In this document: one piece after another, positions 1 through 5,277 of the stretch
Numbering within the stretch: the stretch's first letter is position 1
Layout: each line of letters starts with the position of its first letter
From: Coriobacteriia bacterium
GTDB taxonomy: Bacteria > Actinomycetota > Coriobacteriia > Anaerosomatales > SLCP01
Direction of reading: 5' to 3'
DNA length: 7,368 bases
NCBI GenBank assembly: GCA_007125735.1
Contig: SLCP01000175.1
Location: 1 to 7,368 of the forward strand
Program-made: the position numbers and the translations under genes
The notes under the pieces: generated by a model
Database searches by the model: none
What the model was told of the DNA's origin: nothing
What the model saw: the letters and a program-made list of their open reading frames with translations, nothing else

Positions 1-95
1 AAGAAACCGGTGATTCCCAGTGCTAGGCTGAGAAGACCCACGATGACCATGAAGAATTTCGAGAGTGCGCTCACAGAGGGGTCCTCAAAGGTCAT
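1..95 (-). CDS. N-terminus of a small membrane protein (partial)
   Basis: The minus strand opens with ATG at 95-93, 19 bases after the Nudix stop codon, and reads without a stop to the window edge. The visible 31 residues begin MTFEDPSVSALSKFF and run into a hydrophobic stretch (MVIVGLLSLALGITGF, about residues 16-31) that looks like a first membrane helix with its amino end in the cytoplasm. A second in-frame ATG lies at 50-48, but starting there would remove the polar lead-in. No strong Shine-Dalgarno is visible upstream, so translation may be coupled to the Nudix gene. The close spacing suggests it is the last or a late gene of the operon that starts with the two-CW gene. Too little is visible to name a family. 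It is supported only by an open frame, position and hydrophobicity. Confidence 0.5.
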   Translation of the reverse strand, partial: MTFEDPSVSALSKFFMVIVGLLSLALGITGF

Positions 96-114
96 ACCGA
101 GTAGTCTTTTGAGT

Positions 115-552
115 TTACCAGCCCAAGGAGGCCGCCACTATCTCGGCATGATCGAACGCCAGAGGAACCGCCACCGCACCAGCGCTGTCGATTCGATGCC
201 ACGCCGCCTCGGCGGCGTCATCGCCGCCGCACACCACCGGCAGCTCCGCGCCCACGTCTCCGCGGAACACCACGCTCACCGTCCACCCGCGCGGATCGCG
301 ACCCGGGTCTCCCCACGCTCCCACCTGCTCGAGTTCGCCGGTGAACGCCAGACACGTCTCCTCGGCCAGCTCACGTCGTGCCGCATCGATCAGACGCTCT
401 CCCTCGTCGACGAACCCGCCCGGAAGCGCCCACGCTCCCGCGAACGGTTCGAACGCTCGTCGCACGAGCAGCACCGAACGCTTCCCGGCACGCCCGCCGA
501 GGAGCACGACATCGACCGTCAACGCTGGTCTGGGGAACTCGTACACAGGCAT
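115..552 (-). CDS. Nudix hydrolase (ADP-ribose pyrophosphatase-like)
   Basis: This 145-residue single-domain protein would hydrolyse a nucleoside diphosphate linked to another group, in the cytoplasm, using Mg2+ or Mn2+. The N-terminal YEFPRPALTVDVVLL and the run EPFAGAWALPGGFVDEGE resemble the ADP-ribose pyrophosphatase/NrtR-like branch, where the start PALTVD...W-ALPGGFV-EGE is typical. The Nudix box (GX5EX7REUXEEXGU) spans residues 46-68: G46, E52, R60-E61-L62 and E64-E65 are present. The usual Gly near the end of the box is Cys67 (EETCL instead of EETGL), a mild deviation that spares all metal-binding glutamates. The length is normal for a lone Nudix domain, and no NrtR-type DNA-binding domain follows. 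The ATG at 552 is kept because the protein then begins where homologues do, although the Shine-Dalgarno is weak. It lies 49 bases after the two-CW gene and 19 before the membrane-protein start, so an operon is likely. The exact substrate cannot be read from the sequence. Confidence 0.93.
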   Translation of the reverse strand: MPVYEFPRPALTVDVVLLGGRAGKRSVLLVRRAFEPFAGAWALPGGFVDEGERLIDAARRELAEETCLAFTGELEQVGAWGDPGRDPRGWTVSVVFRGDVGAELPVVCGGDDAAEAAWHRIDSAGAVAVPLAFDHAEIVAASLGW

Positions 553-601
553 GACGCGAGTGTATCCGATGATGGTGGTGACGGGCCCCGGTAGGGCAAG
601 C

Positions 602-916
602 TCAGCGTGCGGCCCTGATCCGGTCGACCAGCTCTTCCTCGGGCTCGAGCGTCAGCGTCTCCTCGATCTGGACGCGAGCGTAGAACGAGCACTTGCGGCA
701 CACGTGGATCTTCTCCTCGTAGGGGCCAGACAAGCGCCCGTCGCACAGCGTGCCCTCCACTACCCAGCACGCACGTCCGCCGTTCGCACCACCATTCGCC
801 CCGTCGAGCGATTCCTCGGTGGAGGCGGGACATCGGCCACCGTTCGCCGACCGCGGACCACCCGGTCCTCGGCCACAGCCCTGGTACTCCCAGCAGTTGA
901 GCTTGGTGCTCTCCAT
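602..916 (-). CDS. Two-CW domain protein (cysteine-rich, function unknown)
   Basis: This 104-residue soluble protein matches what I know of the small two-CW family. The pattern is NCWEY-CGRGPGG near the start, CPAS, then NGGRACWVVEGTLC, and finally CRKCSFYARVQIEE. Cysteines lie at 8, 14, 29, 50, 58, 73 and 76, and the two Cys-Trp pairs that give the family its name are C8-W9 and C50-W51. The same module occurs alone or fused to chemoreceptors and sensor proteins, mostly in anaerobes. A metal- or redox-binding role is suspected, but no activity is established as far as I know. A short Gly-Ala-Asn repeat (residues 39-47) precedes the second CW, and the acidic tail after residue 84 probably lies outside the domain. 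An AAAGGA Shine-Dalgarno at 934-929 sits 12 bases before the ATG, slightly far. It is the first gene of the leftward operon and is preceded by a sigma-54-type promoter match (982-1000). Confidence 0.88.
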   Translation of the reverse strand: MESTKLNCWEYQGCGRGPGGPRSANGGRCPASTEESLDGANGGANGGRACWVVEGTLCDGRLSGPYEEKIHVCRKCSFYARVQIEETLTLEPEEELVDRIRAAR

Positions 917-981
917 GCGTTACGGCGGTCCTTTCAGGGGCGCGCTGCTCCTGCCCTGCGCGAGCAGGTTACCCCAACCGC

Positions 982-1000
982 AAGCATGTCACGTGCCAGG
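982..1000 (-). promoter_or_regulatory. Candidate sigma-54 (-24/-12) promoter for the two-CW gene
   Basis: On the minus strand, TGGCACG (998-992), four bases, then ATGCT (987-983) matches the RpoN consensus TGGCACG-N4-TTGCW with one mismatch. The GG and GC dinucleotides are separated by the required 10 bases, and the base before TGG is a pyrimidine as expected. The predicted start is near 972, leaving a leader of about 55 bases before the ATG at 916. I see no convincing sigma-70 promoter for this gene. The caveat is that most actinomycetotes lack RpoN, so the match is meaningful only if this genome encodes it. Confidence 0.45.
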
Positions 1001-1024
1001 AATCCACGAAATGCACACAAGGAG

Positions 1025-1054
1025 GCCGGCCCGGGGTGTGGCGCCCGGACCGGC
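1025..1054. repeat. Imperfect inverted repeat, 11-bp arms
   Basis: Left arm GCCGGCCCGGG (1025-1035) and right arm CCCGGACCGGC (1044-1054) pair with a single C-A mismatch around an 8-base loop. On the minus strand the dyad is centred about 67 bases upstream of the predicted sigma-54 start. It could be an activator site, or a hairpin in a longer leftward transcript, since the bases after it on that strand (CTCCTTGTGTGCATTT) are moderately T-rich. In GC-rich DNA such arms can also arise by chance. Confidence 0.45.
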
Positions 1055-1069
1055 AGGGAGAGCGACGCA

Positions 1070-1087
1070 GGCAGGCATGGCAGGCAT
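1070..1087. repeat. Tandem direct repeat GGCAGGCAT x2
   Basis: Two exact adjacent copies of GGCAGGCAT occupy 1070-1078 and 1079-1087. They lie about 100-115 bases upstream of the predicted sigma-54 start of the two-CW gene, a usual distance for enhancer-binding-protein sites. The repeat itself is certain, but its role is inference. Confidence 0.5.
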
Positions 1088-1300
1088 CGGCTCCGACAGA
1101 AGCGTAGCGAACCGCTGCACGAAAGTGGCTACACGCATGCAACCTCTCCGTTTCATCCATGTTTCCTGACGGCCCCAAGCCCGCCCCCGCCTACATACAT
1201 CCTCTCTCCACATCCACTTCACCACCCCTGCGCGCCGGGCGGAGATACTTACCTCAGCAGCTGAACCCATGCGGCTTGCGAACCTCCTTTCCTCTTCTCT

Positions 1301-1343
1301 GACGAGAACGGGCTCCCACCCCCTCGGGGAGCCCGTTCTCGTC
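1301..1343. terminator. Perfect 17-bp hairpin (terminator-like, unexplained)
   Basis: The left arm GACGAGAACGGGCTCCC (1301-1317) and right arm GGGAGCCCGTTCTCGTC (1327-1343) are exact reverse complements around a 9-base C-rich loop. A stem this long and perfect is not expected by chance. There is no real U-tract on either strand (GTCTCGG follows on plus, AGAGAAG on minus), so if it is a terminator it is of the hairpin-only type found in high-GC bacteria. No plus-strand gene ends upstream and no minus-strand gene ends downstream. Other readings are an attenuator in the exporter leader, insulation between divergent operons, or the 3' end of an unannotated RNA. Confidence 0.5.
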
Positions 1344-1362
1344 GTCTCGGAGCCGACGCGGG

Positions 1363-1368
1363 TACAAT
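1363..1368 (+). promoter_or_regulatory. Possible -10 box (TACAAT) for the exporter operon
   Basis: TACAAT matches the sigma-70 -10 consensus at five of six positions and would start transcription near 1375, about 28 bases before the ATG at 1403. No recognisable -35 element lies 16-18 bases upstream, where the sequence abuts the hairpin end at 1343. Support is therefore weak, and an activator or a promoter further upstream remains possible. Confidence 0.3.
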
Positions 1369-1402
1369 CACCACGTCCCGTCCCGCGCGTGTCTTCGTGC
1401 CG

Positions 1403-3241
1403 ATGTCCGCCCGTCTCCGCACCACTCCTAGCCGAGGAGCCCTGTTGTCGAGAGCCCTCCTGCGCGCACTGCGCTTCATGCATTCCTACCGGCTCACCGC
1501 AGCGCTCGCGGTGCTCGCGGTGCTCACCGCAGCAGCTGCCGGCCTCGTCTCACCTCAGATCCTGCGCCTCATCATCGACCGCGGTATCGCCGAGCGGGAC
1601 ATGGGCTTCATCGCGATGGGCGCCGGAGGACTCATCGCAGCAGCCGCACTCGGGGGGGTTGCGAGCTTCCTGCAAGGGTTCCTCTCGGCCAAGGCGAGTC
1701 ACGGTGTGGCGTTCGACATGCGCAACACGATTTTCGACAAACTCCAGCGCCTCTCGTTCTCCTACCACGACCGCGCGAGTACCGGGCAGCTCATCACGCG
1801 CGTGACGAGCGACGTGGACCTCGTGCGCGAGTTCGTGGGCGGCGGTCTCGTCCAGGCGGTCTCGGCGGTCCTCCTGCTCGTGGGTGCCGTCGTGCTCCTG
1901 CTCGCGATGGACGTCACGCTTGCGCTCGTGGCGTTCGCGGTCGTCCCAGCGACACTCGCCGTACTCCTGCTGTTCGTACGCAAGCTCGGTCCGATGTTCC
2001 GCGAGTTCCAGGCGCGGCTCGCCACCCTCAATACGGTGCTGCAGGAGAACGTCGCGGGTGTTCGCGTCGTGCGTGCCTTCGCACGAGAGGACTTCGAGAT
2101 CGACCGCTACCGCGTCGCCGACACGGCGCTCCTCGAACAGGGCATGTCGGTGCGCCGCACGGTGGCGAACGCGTTCCCGCTGCTCTTTGGCGTGGGCACG
2201 TTCGGCGTCGGCGTCGTGACGGTCGTAGGCGCGGTGCGCATCATCGACGGGTCGATCACCGTGGGCCAACTCGTCGCGTTCACCTCCTACCTCTTCTTGC
2301 TCCTGCAGCCGCTCTTCATCATCGGCTTCGGCGCGCAACAGATCGCGCGTGCGAGCGCGAGCGCCGAGCGCCTGTTCGAGGTACTCGACGCGCCGATCGA
2401 GGTGGCCGAGGACCCCGACGCGACTCCCCTGCCCGAGTCCAGCGGTCGCGTCGAGTTTCGCGAGGTCAGCCTGCGCTACCCGGGCGACACGCGCGAGACG
2501 CTCGCGGGGGTGAGTTTCACCGTCGAGCCCGACACCGTGGTCGCGATCGTGGGCGCGACCGGCTCGGGCAAGACGAGTCTCGTCAACCTCGTCCCCCGCT
2601 TCTACGACGCGACCGGCGGCGCCGTGCTCATCGACGATCACGATGTTCGCGACGTCACGCTCGCAAGCTTGCGCAGCAGCATCGGCGTCGTCATGCAGGA
2701 CTCGGTGCTCTTCTCCGGCGCCGTGCGCGAGAACATCGCGTACGGTCGCCCCGACGCCACCGACGAGGCGATCGAAGCCGCAGCCCGTGCCGCCCAGGCA
2801 CACGACTTCATCACCGCACTGCCCGACGGATACGCGACACGCGTGGGCGAGCGAGGCATCAAGCTCTCAGGCGGCCAGCGCCAGCGCATCGCGATCGCCC
2901 GCGCGCTGCTCATCGACCCGCGCATCCTGATCATGGACGACTCGACGTCGAGCGTCGACGCCGAGACCGAGGCCGCGCTCCGCGCGAACCTCGACGAGCT
3001 CATGGCAGGCCGCACCGTCTTCGTGGTCGCCCAGCGCCTCTCGACGGTCCGCAGGGCCGACCTCATCGTCGTCCTCGACGACGGCCGCGTCGTCGAGACC
3101 GGCACGCACGACGAGCTTCTCGCCACGAGCTGCACGTATGCCGAGATCGCCGCGAGCCAGCTCGCCGGCGCAGACGGCGAGCACATCGACGTCGCAGGCT
3201 CGTGCGCAGCAGACGAGGAAGCGGGTGAGGCCGATGCCTAA
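1403..3241 (+). CDS. ABC exporter half-transporter, subunit with degenerate ATPase site
   Basis: This 612-residue protein joins a six-helix membrane domain (about residues 30-305) to a C-terminal ATPase domain (about 340-590), the type IV exporter layout of LmrCD, BmrCD and TM287/288. Such pumps use ATP to move drugs, lipids or peptides out across the cytoplasmic membrane. Visible motifs are Walker A GATGSGKT (384-391), Q-loop Gln432, signature LSGGQ (488-492) and Walker B ILIMD (Asp512). The catalytic Glu after Walker B is Asp513, and the H-loop reads AQRLSTV with Gln544 in place of His. These changes mark the degenerate-site subunit of a heterodimer. The next gene overlaps it by 8 bases (ATGCCTAA), so the two are co-translated. 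ATG 1403 is preferred, but GTG 1397 two codons upstream is equally possible because neither has a clear Shine-Dalgarno. The substrate is unknown. Confidence 0.95.
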   Translation: MSARLRTTPSRGALLSRALLRALRFMHSYRLTAALAVLAVLTAAAAGLVSPQILRLIIDRGIAERDMGFIAMGAGGLIAAAALGGVASFLQGFLSAKASHGVAFDMRNTIFDKLQRLSFSYHDRASTGQLITRVTSDVDLVREFVGGGLVQAVSAVLLLVGAVVLLLAMDVTLALVAFAVVPATLAVLLLFVRKLGPMFREFQARLATLNTVLQENVAGVRVVRAFAREDFEIDRYRVADTALLEQGMSVRRTVANAFPLLFGVGTFGVGVVTVVGAVRIIDGSITVGQLVAFTSYLFLLLQPLFIIGFGAQQIARASASAERLFEVLDAPIEVAEDPDATPLPESSGRVEFREVSLRYPGDTRETLAGVSFTVEPDTVVAIVGATGSGKTSLVNLVPRFYDATGGAVLIDDHDVRDVTLASLRSSIGVVMQDSVLFSGAVRENIAYGRPDATDEAIEAAARAAQAHDFITALPDGYATRVGERGIKLSGGQRQRIAIARALLIDPRILIMDDSTSSVDAETEAALRANLDELMAGRTVFVVAQRLSTVRRADLIVVLDDGRVVETGTHDELLATSCTYAEIAASQLAGADGEHIDVAGSCAADEEAGEADA

Positions 3242-5024
3242 GGGCACCTCCCTCTCCTCGCTCGCCAAGGCCGAGAAGCCCGCCTCGACTGCCGCCGCCG
3301 TGCGCCGACTCCTCGGCTACCTGTGGCCCTACCGGCGCGACACCGCTTTGGCTATCGCGTGGCTCGTCGTGGCCTCCGCGGCCACCGCGGCCCAGCCGGC
3401 GCTCACCGGTCTCGTGATCGACACCGCCCTCTACGCCGTGGAGACCGGCCGAGGAGCCGAGGTGCTCGCCCTGCCCGGAGCACTGTTGCTCGCAGCTGCA
3501 GTCGTGGGCTGGTGGTCGCAGCGCGCCCAGATCCTCCTCCTCGGCACTGCGGGCCAGCGCGCGCTCTTCGACCTGCGCGAAGAGGTCTTCGCCACCATCC
3601 AGCGACTGTCGATCTCCTTCTTCGAGACGGTCGAGTCGGGCGACCTCATGAGCCGCCTCATCAACGACATCGAGACGGTCAACTCGTTCCTCTCGCAGAG
3701 CTTCCGTCGCGTGCTCGGCGCCGGTCTCGGCCTACTGGCGACGTTGGCAGGCATGCTCATCGTCGATTGGCGACTCGCGCTCGCCACGCTCGCGATCGTC
3801 CCGGTCATGCTCGGCGCGACGCGGCTGTTCGGCGCGGTCGCCCGCCGCGCGTTCCGCCGGCGCCAGGAAGCGATCGGCGACGTCTCAGCCACGCTGGCCG
3901 AGGAACTCGCCGGCATCCGCGTGGCCCAGGCGTTCAACCGCACCGAGTCCGACCGCGGCACGTTCGCGGCGCGCAACGCCGCCAACCGCGATGCCAACAT
4001 CACCGCGTCTGCGGTCTCCTCGGCGTTCTCTCCCACGCTCGAGGTCATCTCGGCGACGGCGACCGCGCTCGTCGCGGCATTCGGCGGCTGGCTCGCGACG
4101 GGCGACCTCGTGACGGTGGGCGTGGTGGTTGCGTTCTTCGGCTACTCGCGCTCGTTCTTCAACGCGGTAAGCCAGCTGTCGAGCCTCTACGCCGAGACGC
4201 AGTCAGCACTCGCGGGGTCCGAACGCGTCTTCGGACTGATCGACACCCCTACGCGCGTCGCCGATGCACCGGATGGTGTCGAACTCGGCCGCATCGACGG
4301 GCGGATCGAGCTGCGCGGCGTATGCTTCTCCTACGACACCGGACCGCAGGTGCTCCACGACATCGACCTGACGGTGGAACCCGGCACGACGCTGGCGATC
4401 GTGGGCGCGACCGGCGCGGGCAAGACCACCCTCGTCAACCTCGTGCCCCGCTTCTACGACCCCACCTGCGGTTCCGTGCACGTCGACGGACACGACCTGC
4501 GCGCGGTGACGATGCGCTCACTCCGCCGCAACCTCGGCATCGTGCTCCAGGACCCGTTCCTGTTCGCAGGCACCATCGGCGATAACATCAGGTACGGCCG
4601 CGCCGGGGCCACCGACGCCGAGGTCAGCGCCGCCGCCGAGACCGCACGCCTCACCGATCTCCTCGACCGCCTGCCGGACGGTCTGGAGACCGAGGTCACC
4701 GAACGCGGCACGACACTCTCGACCGGACAGCGCCAACTCATCGCGTTCGCGCGAGCGATCCTCGCCGACCCCGCGATCCTCATCCTCGATGAGGCGACCT
4801 CCTCGGTCGACACGCGCACCGAAGCGCTCATCCAGGCCGCCCTGCGCGAGCTCCTCGCCGGGCGCACGGCCCTCATAATCGCTCACCGGCTCTCCACGGT
4901 GCGCGACGCCGACCGCATCATCGTTATCGACGGCGGCACCATCGTCGAGGACGGTACCTACGCCGAGCTCCTCACCGCCCAGGGTCCGTTCGCACGCCTC
5001 CACCGGAGCCAATTCGTCGACTGA
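3234..5024 (+). CDS. ABC exporter half-transporter, subunit with catalytic residues
   Basis: This is the 596-residue partner of the preceding subunit, with the same order: cytoplasmic lead-in (1-35), six membrane helices (about 36-305) and an ATPase domain (about 340-590). It carries Walker A GATGAGKT (391-398), Q-loop Gln439, Walker B ILILD (Asp519), catalytic Glu520 and H-loop His551 (AHRLSTV), so its own site is intact. Its signature motif is LSTGQ (495-499) instead of LSGGQ, which falls in the composite site with the first subunit's degenerate Walker B. Together the pair makes one hydrolytic and one mainly structural ATP site, the pattern of known heterodimeric exporters. The frame stays open to 3138, but ATG 3234 is chosen because the longer form would run deep into the upstream gene, while 3234 gives a short overlap and a normal N-terminus. 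A GAGG element lies just upstream. Confidence 0.95.
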   Translation: MPKGTSLSSLAKAEKPASTAAAVRRLLGYLWPYRRDTALAIAWLVVASAATAAQPALTGLVIDTALYAVETGRGAEVLALPGALLLAAAVVGWWSQRAQILLLGTAGQRALFDLREEVFATIQRLSISFFETVESGDLMSRLINDIETVNSFLSQSFRRVLGAGLGLLATLAGMLIVDWRLALATLAIVPVMLGATRLFGAVARRAFRRRQEAIGDVSATLAEELAGIRVAQAFNRTESDRGTFAARNAANRDANITASAVSSAFSPTLEVISATATALVAAFGGWLATGDLVTVGVVVAFFGYSRSFFNAVSQLSSLYAETQSALAGSERVFGLIDTPTRVADAPDGVELGRIDGRIELRGVCFSYDTGPQVLHDIDLTVEPGTTLAIVGATGAGKTTLVNLVPRFYDPTCGSVHVDGHDLRAVTMRSLRRNLGIVLQDPFLFAGTIGDNIRYGRAGATDAEVSAAAETARLTDLLDRLPDGLETEVTERGTTLSTGQRQLIAFARAILADPAILILDEATSSVDTRTEALIQAALRELLAGRTALIIAHRLSTVRDADRIIVIDGGTIVEDGTYAELLTAQGPFARLHRSQFVD

Positions 5025-5025
5025 C

Positions 5026-5070
5026 GGGGTGTTCGAAGCGCCGCGGCTGCGTGTATCGCCCTTCAACCCC
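5026..5070 (+). terminator. Weak imperfect hairpin after the exporter genes
   Basis: Just after the stop, GGGGT (5026-5030) can pair with ACCCC (5066-5070) and GAAG (5035-5038) with CTTC (5061-5064), with a self-complementary GCCGCGGC in the loop-side sequence. There is no U-run, and the stem is broken by a bulge. It is the only terminator-like structure between the exporter and the PadR operon, so it is listed with low confidence. Confidence 0.2.
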
Positions 5071-5213
5071 GATGCCTGGCGCACGCACACAAGGGCACAC
5101 GGCCAGGTTACGACCTCAAGTTGTGATTCAGCTGTGTTCTGCGTCATCTAACAGGTGCTTTATTCGCTTATCTCAACTTCTACCTTAGACTTCTATTCAA
5201 TCGACAGCCCCCA

Positions 5214-5242
5214 TTGCCAGTATATATGTGTTGTCCTATACT
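5214..5242 (+). promoter_or_regulatory. Sigma-70-type promoter of the PadR operon
   Basis: TTGCCA (5214-5219), a 17-base spacer and TATACT (5237-5242) match the -35 and -10 consensus at five of six positions each with ideal spacing. The predicted start is near 5249, about 29 bases before the PadR ATG. The promoter lies in a locally AT-rich island (about 5120-5260) that stands out from the GC-rich surroundings. An alternative pair, TTGTCC (5231) and TATATG (5253) with a 16-base spacer, overlaps it. Confidence 0.7.
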
Positions 5243-5256
5243 TGTTTCGTCCTATA
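5219..5256. promoter_or_regulatory. Candidate PadR operator (dyad plus direct repeat)
   Basis: AGTATA (5219-5224) and TATACT (5237-5242) form an inverted repeat with a 12-base gap that overlaps the end of the -35 and all of the -10. GTCCTATA is repeated exactly at 5233-5240 and 5249-5256, a 16-base period that covers the -10 and the start site. PadR proteins are dimers that commonly repress their own promoters, so either element could be the binding site. The repeats are seen directly, while the binding is inferred. Confidence 0.45.
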
Positions 5257-5277
5257 TGTCACGCAGGCTGGAAAGCG

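Larger units (their letters stand above)
917..1396. other. Divergent intergenic region, 480 bases, non-coding
   Basis: This lies between the leftward two-CW gene and the rightward exporter genes. I find no convincing coding sequence: open frames on either strand lack family resemblance and the strong third-position GC of the neighbours. From left to right it holds alternative small hairpins just before the two-CW Shine-Dalgarno (about 934-957), the sigma-54-type promoter (982-1000), an imperfect dyad (1025-1054), a 9-base tandem repeat (1070-1087) and a small GAAA-capped stem (1104-1132). A pyrimidine-rich plus-strand stretch follows (about 1140-1300), then a perfect 17-bp hairpin (1301-1343) and a TACAAT box (1363-1368). 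The strand asymmetry of 1140-1300 and the hairpin raise the possibility of an unannotated small RNA on the plus strand. Confidence 0.6.

Noticed and set aside
1013..1022. GCACACAAGG shared with 5085-5094.
   Set aside because: Shared 10-mers are expected by chance many times in a window of this size, and the contexts are unrelated.
1036..1107. A tiny plus-strand open frame (GTG start) after AAGGAGG at 1019-1025.
   Set aside because: It has only 23 codons, an Arg/Gln-rich product, and lies inside the imperfect dyad and the tandem repeat. Nothing beyond the Shine-Dalgarno supports it.
1100..1160. A c-di-GMP (GEMM-I) riboswitch resemblance.
   Set aside because: Only the GAAA loop and loosely similar flanks are present. 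The conserved 3' half (GGTAGC...GTTACC) and the proper paired arms are missing.
989..1270. A 93-codon minus-strand open frame with a strong AAAGGAGGT Shine-Dalgarno (1290-1282) before its ATG.
   Set aside because: Third-position GC is clearly lower than in the real genes, the protein is rich in Trp, Arg and Met with no family resemblance, and it crosses the dyad, the repeat and the sigma-54 promoter match. The purine-rich motif is the complement of the CCTCC tract and is probably not a ribosome site.
1268..1292. A possible fragment of the 16S rRNA 3' end.
   Set aside because: Only two short blocks (7 and 10 bases) match, with a disrupted middle and no resemblance in the upstream helix 45 region. 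It is kept only as anti-Shine-Dalgarno-like sequence.
1550..2803. A 417-codon open frame antisense to the first exporter gene.
   Set aside because: It is a GC-rich shadow of the sense gene: the product is dominated by Arg, Glu, His and Asp with no domain, while the sense strand has all ABC exporter motifs.
3323..4585. A 420-codon plus-strand open frame inside the second exporter gene, in another frame.
   Set aside because: The product is an Arg-rich, low-complexity translation typical of an out-of-frame GC-rich gene, and the real frame has a complete set of motifs.
5075..5107. CCTGGC...GCCAGG inverted repeat after the exporter genes.
   Set aside because: It has a 6-bp stem with a 21-base loop and no U-tract, which is too weak to call a terminator.
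5155..5277. A 41-codon N-terminal extension of the PadR gene.
   Set aside because: These codons cover the promoter, the dyad and the AT-rich island, and PadR proteins start close to the LEHAILGFL helix. ATG 5278 has a GGAAAG element just upstream.
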